64,000 bases of DNA from Achatina immaculata (taxonomy: Eukaryota; Mollusca; Gastropoda; Stylommatophora; Achatinidae), in NCBI GenBank assembly GCA_009760885.1, contig CM019713.1:7748266-7812265 (forward strand), read 5' to 3'. The position numbers and the translations under genes were made by a program. Numbering within the stretch: position 1 is the stretch's first letter; each line of letters opens with the position of its first letter. Below the pieces are notes generated by a model that saw nothing but the letters and a program-made list of their open reading frames with translations, made no database searches and was not told the DNA's origin. This document shows, piece after piece, positions 10,541 to 21,919 of this stretch.

Positions 10541-11094
10541 TGGGTCTTTCTCTTAAGTTTGTAGCAACAGAAAATCCACTGTCGGCTTGCTAGGTCTGCC
10601 GCAGCTTCACCAGACCCCCTTTAGTCAGCCGTTTTCAGGGTGATCCGTGTTGGCCTTCATGGCTGCGTAGCGACCTCTTAGAACAAACCTACTCCTTACT
10701 CCGAACATTTGATAGGTTTTTCAAAGTTAGAACAAATGTGCTTATTACCAGGAATACAGGACTGAATGTTTGCTATAAAGTAACAGTTTACCAACAGTGT
10801 AATATAGGATTTTCCTGTATTTACGTGTCATTCATTTTAGTAGTTTGTAACGATATTTTGTTATTTGTGTAAATAATGTTTTGTCTAAAATATATGATAT
10901 TTTATCATGATGATTCTTTGTAAGTGTAGACGTAGCATAAAGCAATAGAATCCGGAATTTTATTCATGTTGATTGTTACAGTCAGCAGTACATGAATCTT
11001 TTATTATTATTATTATTTCTCTACCATATCTTCATACATGAGAAGATGAAAATGTTTCTATTAATATTTTTATAAGAGAATAAATGCCACACCT

Positions 11095-11425
11095 TATTAT
11101 CTCTCTTTTTCCTCTCTCTCTCCTCTCCCCCTCTCTCGCCTCCTCTCTCTCTTCCTTTTCCTCTCTCTCCCCCTCTCTCCTTCTCTCTCTCCTTCTCTCT
11201 CTTTTTCCTCTTCCTCTCTCTCCCCCTCTCCCTCTCTCTCTCCCTTTCTCTCCTCTCTCTTCCTCTTCCTCTCTCTCTTTTTCCTCTCCCTCTCCCTTCT
11301 TCCTCTCCCCTCTCTCTCCCCCTCTTCCTCTCTCTCCCTCTCCCTCTCTCTCCCCTCTCTCTCTTCCTCTTCCTTTCTCTCTCCCTCTCTCTCCCTCTCC
11401 CTCTCTCTCTCTCTCCCTCCTTTTT
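11095..11425. repeat. 330-bp CT-rich (polypyrimidine) tract
   Basis: Almost pure C/T on the + strand (CTCTCTCCCCCTCTCTCCTT type). The 163- and 131-codon open frames over it are low-complexity artefacts. Confidence 0.9.
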
Positions 11426-11917
11426 TACAATTTTTATTGCACTTTTGCATTTTCTTTTTCTTTTTATCTCGCATGCACGGAAAAATGTTCAAGTCCTTAC
11501 CTGCTCAAAGCTAAGATCACTGTGAGTCGTTGTTGGGATGTTCAGATTCGCACAGCTCATATTATTACTCTGTGAATGAAAAGGAAGCAGTGTACAAGCA
11601 ATTAATCATCATCATCTGTTACTTAAGTGAAAAGTCACATTAAACTGTTTCTTTTGTTGTCAGCGTGAAAAATCATTGAATGAGATTTAACGAGAAGCAA
11701 AGAAAACAGCATGGGAGCTTGTCAGCTTGGACTTGAAAGCCAGAAGAAACCTTCGTTTCTCTGCTACAGCTCGGGACCTTTGCTGTTGTAAAGGACAACT
11801 AGGCAGACACCTGGTGTGCAGACCTCAGGCAGGCGCTATTATGACCTTTTTCTCATTAAAGTTTATACATATTAATTTTTTTAATGAATACAGATTATTT
11901 GGCATTGTATTTAGATT

Positions 11918-12237
11918 TACATAGGACAGTAAAGCTTGGTATAGTTCCTACGACTACTCTTACATAGGACAGTAAAGCTTGGCATAGTTCCTACGACTAC
12001 TCTTACATAGGACAGTATAGCTTGGCATAGTTCTTACGACTACTCTTACATAGGACAGTATACCTTGGCATGGGTCATGCCAATACTCTTTTATAGGACA
12101 GTGCAGTGGGCATAGGTCCTGCGAATACTTTTAAGTAGGACATTATAGCTTGGCATAGGTCTTTGATTACTCTTACATGGGACTCATTATAGTTTGGCAT
12201 AGGTCCTGCAACTACTCTTACATAGTTTATGTAACTC
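11918..12237. repeat. 43-bp minisatellite x7, progressively diverged
   Basis: Units contain CTTACATAGGACAGTAAAGC and TTGGCATAGTTCCTACGACT. The first three are near identical; later ones drift, so the array may be growing at its low-coordinate end. Confidence 0.87.
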
Positions 12238-12654
12238 TTACATAATTATTATTGTTATTATTATTATTTTATCAGATAGGTAAGCAAAAAAGTGGAAGCA
12301 GGCGATTGGCTGAGAAATGATGTAAAGAGAAGATGATATAGGGTAACATATGCTAAACAACAAGCGTTACGCCTCAAGTAGCCTTAAATTACTCCCATCG
12401 TATACCTACGGACTAAACAAAAGCCGCCAAGATGGTGCTGATGATAAAAATGAGAAGACAATATGGGGAGGGATGGATAAAGGAAAGTTCAGAAAGAACA
12501 GAGAGGGCAGACCCCTCGCTTAGTAAGCTTTCAGTTACATTCTTGGTATAGCTAATTTTTGTACAACAGTACTAATTATAGCTCTGTTATCGACACTGTT
12601 ATCACAGCTAGTACAGTTAATTTTACTGCTATTATTAACATTGCTGTTATTATC

Positions 12655-12677
12655 GCTACTACTACTACTACTACTAG

Positions 12678-12727
<50 letters not shown>

Positions 12728-12771
12728 GCTACTACTACTGCTGCTGCTGCTGTTACTACTACTACTGTTAT

Positions 12772-12806
<35 letters not shown>

Positions 12807-12838
12807 ATACTACAACAACAACAACTACTACTACCACT
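12655..12838. repeat. (TAC)n trinucleotide microsatellite
   Basis: About 180 bp of TAC repeats with GCT and ACA interruptions, 25 bp past the splice donor of the helix-rich exon. It generates spurious poly-Thr, poly-Tyr and poly-Val frames. Confidence 0.95.
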
Positions 12839-12864
12839 AAAGTTGGAAATAAGCAAAGACATAC

Positions 12865-13058
12865 CCAGGATTCCAAGGACTCCACCAAAGCACTTGTTAG
12901 AGCCTCCAGTGTTTCAGATACCTCATCGTGCAAGGACACGAGAAGACCAGCCATGTTTCCTGTGGTTGTCTGGGTAGCTGTTCCTGTACACCACTGAATA
13001 ACTATTTCAGTCACGCTCTGAAGATCATTATTCTCTGCTGGGATTGTCGCAACTGACA
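12865..13058 (-). CDS. Internal exon of the same helix-rich candidate gene
   Basis: A 194-nt minus-strand exon. Its acceptor is TGTACTCCTCTACAG (preceded by a T run) and its donor is TGG|GTATGT. It begins with two bases completing a codon (phase 1 in) and ends in phase 0, so it joins cleanly to 9905-9585. It encodes 64 residues: ENNDLQSVTEIVIQWC, then MAGLLVSLHDEVSETLEALT and SALVESLESW. The last half is a strong amphipathic helix that continues across the junction into NKRLHAFLQTA, as expected for a real exon pair. Just past the donor the frame runs into the (TAC)n microsatellite, giving meaningless poly-Val; the coding part should stop at 12865. With the terminal exon this gives 170 residues. 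Confidence 0.5.
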
Positions 13059-13180
13059 CTGTAGAGGAGTACACGCACACAAAAAAAAACAGTTTAAACT
13101 ATTGTATATTTCTATATTGTTACTCATACAGTAAAATCTTTTTTTTTTAAAATCACGATATACATTAAAAAAAAAGAGGT

Positions 13181-13315
13181 CGAGTCATAAAATAACACAA
13201 GTCAAGGGACGTGACTGCTGAAAAATATATGAAAAGACTTTTTGAGTCGCCTTTGAGTCTTTTCATATATTTTTCGATGATTATGTCCAGTGAGTTGCCG
13301 TTACTTTTTGACTCG
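13181..13315. mobile_element. 135-bp foldback MITE, copy 1
   Basis: Near-palindromic: CGAGTCATAAAATAACACAA at the left and, on the other strand, CGAGTCAAAAAGTAACGGCA at the right. A perfect inner stem AAAATATATGAAAAGACT pairs with AGTCTTTTCATATATTTT. It sits in the intron upstream of the helix-rich exon. No clear target-site duplication. Confidence 0.75.
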
Positions 13316-13681
13316 TTTTTACTTCTAATACTGGATTACCAAAGGCTGCGAAAGTAAGCGCCAAGCGAAGACTGGATGCTTCCATTTGATAATAGCGTGT
13401 AGTTGTAGTTATAAAATAGACACAAGATAATTCTTCTCTTGAAAAATGTAGCAGTAGGATTTATTCTATCTTGAAATTAATGGCCTCTTAGACGGGATAA
13501 ATCCTTTTTTTCTAATGCATGGTCTCGTCGGAGTTCTGGCCTTTTTATTTACTTGGATCAGCTGGTTATGGGATCACTTTCGAGATTCAGTTTATGTGTC
13601 GCACTGGCGATTTTCGCGTTCAAAAACTGTTAATTTTAATATTTCTCTAATTAACAGCAAGAGAAATTATTAGGAGAAATC

Positions 13682-13832
13682 AGTACCCATTTTCTCTTTC
13701 TTGACCACAAGGATGCCGCTTTCGGCGGAATAAATGAAAGCTGTCTATCAACAGTCCACAGAGGGTGATAATAACGTAGATTGCTTTTACTGATAGCCAC
13801 GTAATCTGACACAGTATCTCAGGGATCGGCAT
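13682..13832 (-). CDS. Possible signal-peptide exon of the helix-rich gene (unproven junction)
   Basis: On the minus strand, 630 bp upstream of the internal exon, a frame opens at ATG near 13832. It reads MPIPEILCQITWLSVKAIYV and continues IITLCGLLIDSF, then a basic stretch HLFRRKRHPC. The hydrophobic run after a short N-terminus looks like a signal peptide. A candidate acceptor (CATTTGCTTTAG) lies upstream of the Met, so the exon would carry part of a 5' UTR. The weak point is the 3' side: the two available donors are poor. Only TGTG|GTCAAG gives the phase 1 needed, and the GTACTG alternative gives the wrong phase. Either a small exon is missing between them or this segment is fortuitous. 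Confidence 0.25.
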
Positions 13833-13839
13833 AATGATG

Positions 13840-14200
13840 CCCGCAGACCACAGTTTGTCGATTCCCTAAAGCAAATGAAGCGTATATTATTTCTAGTTTT
13901 GTTATGATTAATATTATTACTATTATTATCACCTTCATGTGAGACAGAGATAACATAGAGATAAGTGTGACCTGCCAATCTCTCACAGGCGTGGCATCCC
14001 GTCCCTGTGCGTAAAAATGTTGCCGACCCTCGAATTAGTTGATGTTATCATCCCAACAAATAGGAACTAACCAGCGGTGAATGATTACGACTTGTCAGGT
14101 TTGTGATGTTTCAGTCTTAATTAGTTGTCACGACTAGAAAGGTTGCGATGTGTTTTCGCAGGTAAGTTGGTTTTTTTGTTGTTGCTTGGTCTCGGTGTCA
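13840..14200. other. Non-coding stretch upstream of the candidate signal-peptide segment
   Basis: Apart from a short (ATT)n at about 13911-13930, nothing recognised. If the minus-strand gene is real, its promoter should lie in this region or beyond. Confidence 0.3.
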
Positions 14201-14203
14201 TTG

Positions 14204-14425
14204 TACCAGTAGTAGTAGTAGTAGTAGTAGTAGTAGCAGTAGTAGTAGTAGTAGCGTAGTAGTAGTAGCAGTAGCAGTAGTAGTAGTTGTAGCAGTAATA
14301 GAAGTGTAGTAGTAGTAGTAGTAGTAGTAGTGTGGTCGTAGTAGTAGTAGTTGAAGCAGTAACAGGAGTGTGGTAGTAGTAGTAATAGTAGTAGTAATAA
14401 TAATATTAACAGCGGTAGTGGTAGT
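14204..14425. repeat. (TAG)n trinucleotide microsatellite
   Basis: About 200 bp of TAG units with CAG, GTG and AAT interruptions. Confidence 0.95.
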
Positions 14426-14776
14426 AATGGAAAGATAATTCGGAGCACAGAACTGTGATAATATTATTAGCATTAATAAATGTAATAAAGAAGTTATCTG
14501 TAATGTTCGTGACAGAGCTAACAGAAAGATAATGTTAGTAGTTATATAAGAAAACGCTAACAAAGCACAGGTATAAAAGAAAATAGTTTCTTTTTCTTCG
14601 CTTCATCTCTTGCAGCTGACACCCCGAAACCACTAGTCGTTCCTGCATACAAATCTACGGATCATCAGACGTTTTCACAACTTATAATTTTAATACCTCT
14701 GTTCTCTTGACAATCATATGATCGTTCTGCTATAAATAATAATATACTATAAAATTCTACTATATTCAGAATTATT

Positions 14777-14777
14777 C

Positions 14778-14817
<40 letters not shown>
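14777..14817. repeat. (CT)n microsatellite, 3' tail of LINE-E
   Basis: About 40 bp of nearly pure CT directly abutting the LINE-E end. The second LINE-E copy (63836-64000) has the same (CT)n at the same point, so the dinucleotide is part of the element's 3' terminus. Confidence 0.85.
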
Positions 14818-14819
<2 letters not shown>

Positions 14820-15592
14820 CCTTAATGCCCAAGGCATGTGGGGCTTCCATAAGGGTTTTCCACAAACGCCTGTCCTTTGTCTTTTTTCCCCTCTTGCCCA
14901 AGTGAGCCCTCTGTTGCTCAACACCCTCTCTTTTGTTCTTCTCCATGTCTCTTTGGTTTACCCTTACTTCTGTTCTCCTGTGGTGTTCATCTTAGTGCTA
15001 TTTTTGGTAGTGAGTCGTCAGTCATTCGGAGCACATGTCCCAGCCATCTCCAGCGTCTTTCCTCAATAATTGCTGTCGGTGGCTTCATCTGCATTTCTGC
15101 CAACAAGATATTATTTCTTATGGCTCTTGGCCAAAATATTCTTCTAATTCTTCGTAAGCATTTTGTCTGGAAAGAATTCAGTTTTTTTCCTATGGTTTTG
15201 GTGATTTTCCAGCATTCACTTCCACAGAGTAATACACTTAGTACATTACTCTTAAATATCCTAATTTTCGCCTTGATACTTAGATTTTTAGATTTCCATA
15301 TAGTCTGCAACGTTGCAAAAGCATAGTTTGCTTTAGTTAATCTGCTGTTGATGTCCTCTGTGCTGTCTCCAACTTCTACTACTCTACTACCAAGATATAC
15401 AAATTCAATGACCTCCTCAACTAGCTTGTTATCTACTCTCAGTACATTTCTGTTGTTCAAATTTTTCTTCATTAATTTTGTCTTTTCTACATTGATCTTT
15501 AATCCTATATTGTTAGCATTCTGAGTTAGCTTGCGTTCATAATTATTAATCCATAATAATTCATAACTCATAAACTAATTCTACAACAAAAA
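14820..15592 (-). pseudogene. LINE-E fragment (RT palm/thumb to 3' end)
   Basis: The minus strand carries a 194-codon frame (15571-14987): NANNIGLKINVEKTKLMKKN, EEVIEFVYLGSRVVEVGDST, VLLCGSECWKITKTIGKKLN, LLAEMQMKPPTAIIEERRWR. It continues frameshifted to LWKPHMPWALRF at 14822. The plus-strand (CT)n at 14777-14817 is its 3' (GA)n tail. Confidence 0.85.
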
Positions 15593-15594
15593 TA

Positions 15595-16101
15595 ATAATT
15601 TGTGGTCTGCTTCTGTTAATTCTAGTGTCCATGAAACAACCAGACCTTGGGGATCTATACCTTGTCCTACTAACAGGTTCAGTGATAACGTTGCAGCTTT
15701 CATCACTAAGTTTTCAGTTTAGATATAGAAATCTGAATGAGTTATAAATGGTATTAATATTTGTTTGAAACCATCATATATTCAGGTGACCGAATCAGCC
15801 GTGTAACTTTCAGTGAGCGGATGCATAACTCTTCGATTGGTCGGTCGGTGATGCAATCAACAAAATCACGTGGAGCTACCGTGTGATTGGTCGTCCCGAA
15901 AGGTACCAATCGAAAGCAGGTGAAAATATGCGTGTAAATTACTCGTCACTATTATTAGATGTCAGTATAAGAAACTGTTGTAGTCCTTCCCTTCCTTATG
16001 ACAAAAATAAAATACGCAACAAGGGGACCACCGAAATATCCCCGTGGGAAAGCGAGGACTGCCTGTACATGATACTTAATATTCGAAGATATATCTTAAC
16101 A

Positions 16102-16141
<40 letters not shown>

Positions 16142-16245
16142 CATGCTAGGGTGAAGGTTACAAAGATATATAATCGGAAGATCCATATACATTATATCAT
16201 ATGATACAACGTACATACAAAACTTGCCAATAAACACCTTTTTTT
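15595..16245. other. AT-rich non-coding stretch with (AT)n
   Basis: (TA)n at 16105-16139. No exon or element recognised. Confidence 0.5.
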
Positions 16246-16249
16246 TTGG

Positions 16250-16500
16250 GGGGGTGCGAGTTGGCTAAGTTGGATAGTCCGCTGTTCGCTCGTGGCTAGA
16301 CGGCTGCTCGTCCTTCCGGAGTCCGTGTTCGAATCCCAGGTAATTCTCTTGTGATTTTTCTTTCTCTCACGTCTCACTAAAGTGCTTTGTCTAAGACTTT
16401 TTCGGGCTCTAATCCTCCAAAACTGTGTCCTCTTAGTCTACTGAGGGGGTAATGGGGGTAGACGACTACCATAAAAGGAGGGGGCGGGGGAATGACGACT
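16250..16500 (+). mobile_element. tRNA-derived SINE-like repeat
   Basis: GCGAGTTGGCTAAGTTGGAT resembles an A-box region; CGGAGTCCGTGTTCGAATCC carries a perfect B-box about 60 bp later. A 170-bp unrelated tail ends in G-rich DNA. Probably a different SINE family from the minus-strand ones. Confidence 0.5.
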
Positions 16501-17260
16501 TGTTAAACGCTAAGAGGAGAAATATTTCTTTATTATCTTGCTATTTCCTTGCAAAATTTATATATAAATTATTTACATTTAAAAAAAACAGCAATTTTGA
16601 GGTAAGATGAAATGTACCGACAACCATCTGGCACACTCTGAATAAACTCGCCTGGTTTTGGATGTACAAGAAAGTGAGGGAGTGTGGCGAAGATGTTGGT
16701 AACGGTTTAATACATCAAAATATGCATAGCCGACCTCGTCTTGGGTTGTCATCGAATTAGTTTAATAGTAGCGCTCCAGCCTCTGCGGTTTGAGTACTTA
16801 TTTCCTTCCTTCGTAGAAAATATTAAATACGTTCTTTGGTGTTGTTGCTGTTGTTGTTGTTGTTGTTGTAATTTTCTTGTATACTGTGTAGTTTACTTTG
16901 GTGTTTTCTCCAGAGTGAGGTGTTGTATACATAGGAGTAAATGTGTATAATGATAACAGTTATAATGGCATTCTTACTGAAAAAAAAAAACAGTTGAAAC
17001 AAAAATGGCACTGTTCAACACAATTTTCCTCTCAGCTATCTTCTATCAATGTCAAACACACACTAACAGCCAAACAAAAAAGAAAATTCATCACGACAGA
17101 AATCAGATATTTAAAAAAGAATATTAAGTGCAACAATGTGATTACTGTACTTGTAACAAAACAAAACTAAACAAAATTAACAAAACAAAGCAAGATGAAG
17201 CACAACTTGAAAACATAATTCTGAGAAGAATTTTCGGACCAATTATATCCTATATCCTAT
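16500..17260. other. AT-rich non-coding stretch with (TTG)n
   Basis: (TTG)n at about 16842-16870. No coding or repeat family recognised. Confidence 0.5.
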
Positions 17261-17261
17261 A

Positions 17262-17622
17262 CCACAAGATGGTTTATTAGAAGAATGTTGCGAATCCCCT
17301 GAAAAGCAAAAATAACTAATGAAGAATGTATGAGAAGAGCTGGAGAGACAAAAAAACCTTGTCAAAAAGATAAGAGAGAGACAATGTACTTTCATAGGAC
17401 ATGCAATGAGAAGAGGGGGCATTGAAAATATTATAACAACAGGAAAAATAGAAGGAAGAAGATCAAGAGGAAGACCAAGAGAAATGATACTGGACAGTCT
17501 GACGGGATGGTGTGAGAGGAGATCACCAACTGAGCTGATGGCCTGCATGAAGGATCGGGTACTCTGGAGAAGCATAATAGCCAACGCCAGTCGGCACGGC
17601 ACATGATGATGATGATGATGAT
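17262..17622 (+). pseudogene. LINE-C fragment with (TGA)n tail
   Basis: Second LINE-C copy: NEECMRRAGE, RRGGIENIITTGKIEGRRSR and the same SRHGT end, followed by (TGA)n at 17604-17620. Very similar to the 8330 copy, so both are recent, but it carries a TGA and frameshifts near its start. Confidence 0.86.
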
Positions 17623-17639
17623 ACCACAAGAATGGAAAA

Positions 17640-18182
17640 TTAGAAATAACAAAGAAATACACGCTCTATTCCAGTCTCCACTTATAAACTACCATTATGA
17701 AAAGCAACAGAGATGGCTTGGACACTTGGCGAGAATGGACGAGAATAGACAGACAAAAATGACATACATAAGTGATTAACGGAGACAGACCAAGAGGCAG
17801 ATGGAAACAACTGAAGGGTGACAACCTGGAAGAAGACCTAGGAGCTCTCGGAGGGGACAATTGGCAGGAGAAGGCTAAGAACACAGAGGAGAGAAGACAG
17901 GCCTTGTCTGCAACACTGAGCCGCAATGTCTCGAAAGTCTGAATTGATGAATAAATTAAATGTAGCCAGAAGAGACCAAAGCAGAAATGGCACCAGCAGG
18001 GTTGGAGTAACATTAGCTTTAAAATATGTTCCGAAACAGCAAGTCAACTGGTTTGGCCACATTACACAACTACCGTCAGACAGTATACCACAGAAAACAT
18101 TCACACTAAGATCTGTAGGTAACAGAAGAAGAGGACGCATACGCAAGAGATGGAGGAAGGAAATTACAGAAACCTTTCGTGT
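17640..18182 (+). pseudogene. Two adjacent RT C-terminal fragments
   Basis: 17650-17900 reads NYHYEKQQRWLGHLARMDEN and frameshifted pieces. 17926-18180 reads VPKQQVNWFGHITQLPSDSI and NRRRGRIRKRWRKEITETF. Both follow the RT C-terminal pattern RWLGHLxRM followed by basic GRxRKRW. They appear to be different families joined end to end. Confidence 0.6.
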
Positions 18183-18184
18183 CC

Positions 18185-18300
18185 CACTCATTCATTCATT
18201 CCTTTGCATGTCCCTTGCGGAACTTTGCCTCCCAAACAGCACTCCTGTAGGCCTCTCGGTTGTGAGCAAGATGGCCTGCTGCTGCTGCATCGTGTCCCAC
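18185..18300 (-). pseudogene. LINE-B 3' end fragment
   Basis: The minus strand reads AAAAGHLAHNREAYRSAVWE and AKFRKGHAKE, the extreme C-terminus of LINE-B. It lies against other RT fragments at 17640-18180 in the opposite orientation. Confidence 0.75.
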
Positions 18301-18304
18301 TACA

Positions 18305-19430
18305 TGAAACAAATTGCCAAGCTTATCAAGACATCTGTTTGTCCCCTCAACACTGAAAGGTATACGAAGAAGGAGACAAGACAAGGCATTGGAGCAAACA
18401 TTTGTCTTACATTGTTGAATGTGTAGTTAGTAAAGCTTGTTTTCTATATATTTATCATAGCCTGTCATCATGTGCCGAGAGTGATGTGAAAATCTGTACC
18501 TGCTCCCCTGAGAAAATTTCTAGTAAATTTTAATAAATATTCTAAACAGATTAGGCAATATCCTTATCCTTATCACGCCGATTCTGTTGTACACTTTGAT
18601 ACTAAAACAAGCCATTTGTAGAAGCTGTTAGGAGCCTCGTTTTAAGCTCTTAGTTTCGTATCCCCAAAGCAAGGGAGGTAAAAAAAAATCTACATCCTGA
18701 TGATGATCTGGGTTTTTGAATAAGTGAGTAATTAAACCGGCATCCGTTTTAAGATGATCTAAACAACGTGACGTTTTTATGCAAGAAAACAGACTGAGTC
18801 ACTGAGCACCAGAGGAGCAGGAATATCCAGCTGTTATCATGCTCTGGCCGTTTAGGAAACTGTTTTAAGAAGCGAAATGTGTCAGTTATTTGGCTCTATA
18901 ATCAAACTTATCGTCGGGCTACCTTACCGATAGACACGAGCGATATACTCTTCAATAAAATCCCCTATCCTTGATGTTGTCTATCAGCACAGTTTGTGGG
19001 TTTTTTTTAATCTAGACGGCATTTTTTTCTATTTGCACTTCCTGCGCCTAAATTCCATTTTATCTTTATCACTGATTAAGCTCCTCTAACCGTCCAAGTT
19101 CCCCCTTTCTCATAAAAGTCTAAACAAACGTCGATGGTTTCTTGTTATAGTTTAAATTCCTCGTTTGTCACATTAGCTTCCAAGACAGTTGGTTAAATGA
19201 ACTCCTCTAGGCAAGTTCTTCTCTGTTGCTAAGTTTGACCCTAGCATTAATGTGTTTATGTGTGTGTGAGTGTGTGCGCGCGTGCGTGCGTCCACGAGTC
19301 ACTTCCAGTGGGAAAAAAAGTTGATATGGTACATGTATTTTAATAATCTTTTTTTTTAAAATATGCAGTCATTAAGATATAGATTTTACTAATTTGTTTT
19401 ACTTCTCATCAAAGTTATTGTGGCTTAGTA
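18305..19430. other. AT-rich non-coding stretch
   Basis: Short (GT/GC)n near 19260-19290. No genes or elements recognised. Confidence 0.5.
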
Positions 19431-19433
19431 TAT

Positions 19434-19560
19434 TCTCAGATGCGTTTTTCCGTCTAGTGTGATTTGTTTTAGTATATTCTCAGATGGCCTTTTCCATCCA
19501 ATGTGGTTTGTTTTAGTATATTCTCAGATGCGGCTTTCCATCTAATGTGGTTTGTTTCAG
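19434..19560. repeat. About 48-bp minisatellite x3
   Basis: TTTAGTATATTCTCAGATGC followed by TTTCCATCTAATGTGGTTTG repeats about three times, last copy partial. A (CAA)n/(CAG)n tract follows at 19706-19762. Confidence 0.8.
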
Positions 19561-20099
19561 CTGTGAAAAATGAGAGCCAAGCATCTGCTGCAGAATTGTT
19601 CTGGCACATAAACAGCAAAGCAGGTGCACGTGACCATCACTGATATCAATCCAGACCAAGCTGTATGTTCTTCAAATACATCCACCTTGATGTCTGAAGA
19701 AAAAGAAGAACAACAACAACAGCAGCAGCAGCAGCAACAACAACAACAACAGCAACAACAACGCTGGTAATGTGGAAAATATTGATTTATGTCATCTGTA
19801 CTTCATTTATACTGCATGTTTTTTTAATATGCTCTGTCCTCCGCAGACTGTTCCACTTTTGATAGCCAACCCGAAAACTTATTGTTCTTCACTCAGAGCG
19901 CCTGTGTCAGTGATTGTAGTGTTTACAGTATCAGTGATATCCCGGATCAGTTTTTTTCCTCATCTGCCGCATTTCTTGTCTTACAGAAACGATGCGCCCC
20001 CCCACCTCCAATCCCCCCGACCACCTTATTGTTCTCTGCAGATCATCATGTTGTGCTAAACATATTTTAAATTAAACATGGAATTAGCGAAGTGATCAT

Positions 20100-20520
20100 T
20101 CTGATCTTCTTCTTCTTTTTCTTCTCCTTTCCATGGTTCTACCCTCGGGCATCTATATTTGCTGTCCAGATAAACTGTGGCCCAAAGTTTGTCTCTCAGA
20201 GCTGGGTCCAGGTTTCTTGGTGGAGGAGGAAGAGCTGTAGAATATGCTCTGGAAAAGGTGGATGCCTATCCGGCATGTGCAGTCAGGTGTGTGTGACAGG
20301 CCGAGGCGGTACGGGTGTGGCCGAGGCTGGCGGTGTCCCGCATGTAGTCTGGAGAGTGTGGTTCGTTCTTGACGTCAGAGTTGCGGCTTGCTGGGTTGTA
20401 CTGGTTAGTCCATAGTCTCTTGTGCTGAAACTCAGTTATAGTTTTTGGTTTCACTGTATGAGACAGTGTGTTTGTGTTGATGCCGTGGTGATCGTTCAGG
20501 CGATGTTGTTCATGCACTGG
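20100..20520 (-). pseudogene. LINE 3' end fragment with (GAA)n-like tail
   Basis: The plus strand starts CTTCTTCTTCTTTTTCTTCT; the minus strand therefore ends in a GAA-type tail. Upstream minus frames give DYMRDTASLGHTRTASACHT and RNLDPALRDKLWATVYLD, protein-like and GC-rich, from an unidentified non-LTR C-terminus or 3' UTR. Confidence 0.5.
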
Positions 20521-20794
20521 AAAGGCGTGTTCACGTTTTCTAAAGATGTTTTTGATGAAGCAAGAACAATAAACTCCGAAAGTTGGACAATGAAGTCTAG
20601 AAACTGGAGCAATAATCTCTTAAAGCAGAATAATATATTGCTAAATTTAAGGAGGATAACCCAATGTTTAACTCCTAAAACTTGAACATTGATGTTCAGC
20701 CATAGCACCAGATATCTCCTTTATATCTAGCAGCCTGGCACTGTTCTAGTATATACGAGCTTGTGTTTGAAATGTCTACCTTCTACATATGCAT

Positions 20795-20898
20795 TTCATT
20801 CTTTCTTTCTTTCTCTTTCTTCCTCGCTTTCTCTCTCCCTCTTTCTCTCTCTCACTAACTCTTTCTTTTTTCCTCTCTCTTTCTTTCTCTATCTTTCT

Positions 20899-20960
<62 letters not shown>
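20795..20960. repeat. CT-rich microsatellite tract
   Basis: TTTCTTTCTCTT grading into (CT)n. It directly precedes LINE-G. Confidence 0.9.
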
Positions 20961-20984
20961 TTGTCTCGTACATAACCTAACAAA

Positions 20985-21915
20985 CTTGACAGCACAGAAA
21001 GTTTACCAACTAGCCAAAATTAAACACTTTATGGACAAAGACACAAGAAAGATATACTACACTTAGATTACTGTTCTACAGTCTGGCACGGCTGCTCCAG
21101 TCTCAAACACAAAAAGGCTCCACTCACTTCACAAATGTGCATTAAATCTGATTTGTGACAAACACCAAGTACAAATTGTAGATCAGTACAAACAGCTCAA
21201 ACTTCTACCCCTCAAATTTAGAGTCATTTTTAACAAAGTTAAGTTTGTTCACAGAATTCTGTCGCACAATGTGGTCACACTTGTGATCACTGTTTACGAA
21301 TAACACTAAACATAGCCAACGTCTAAAAAACTGTATTCTTCCTAAACCTAGGGTTAATCTGTAAAAGAAAAGCCTTGCATACTCTGCAGTACAGCTGTGG
21401 AACACCTTCCTCTGCCATTTAAAATCAGCTAGTAATACTTCATCTTTTAACTCAAACCTTTTCCAATAATTACTTGCTTGTAACTATATGCCTCCTTAGA
21501 ATAACCAATACTCTCTCAACCCATGGCTCGCCAGCCATCAATTCTAAAAAGGACATAGTTCTAAAACTAACTTGTTAGATTTTGTTAGAAATTATGTTAA
21601 TGAATGTTAAAAAGTATATGTTAGGAGAACTGTAATGAAAATGTGTTTTTGTTTATGTATATGCCTATGTGTGTTTATTTTGTTAGGTTAATTATTTCTT
21701 CTCCTATACTGTGAATGCAATAGTTTAAGTCTACACTCTTTTGATATGTTTTTTTTCCCTCATGTAACTTGTAAACTTGTATTAAATCGAGTCTGTGGGA
21801 AGAATGAAGGATGCAGTGATGAAGGGCAGAATATAAGACGGGCCTGCGTGCCCGATTCTTTACCCTCAAAAATAAAGATAATTCATTCACTCATTCATTC
21901 TCACTCATTCATTCT
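20985..21915 (+). pseudogene. LINE-G: decayed RT C-terminus with (ATTC)n tail
   Basis: Frames give YCSTVWHGCSSLKHKKA and scattered remnants of a CR1/jockey-like RT end with many stops. The 3' UTR includes GGGCAGAATATAAGACGGGC and closes in ATTCATTCACTCATTCATTC. A minus-strand copy of the same 3' end is at 52970-53060. Confidence 0.6.
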
Positions 21916-21919
21916 CACT

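Noticed and set aside
11084..11575. Long Ser/Leu/Pro-rich + frame and the Arg/Glu-rich minus frame opposite
   Set aside because: Both are translations of a CT/GA low-complexity tract.
12559..13080. Poly-Thr, poly-Tyr, poly-Ser and poly-Val frames
   Set aside because: Produced by the (TAC)n microsatellite. Only the minus-strand part above 12865 looks coding and is reported separately.
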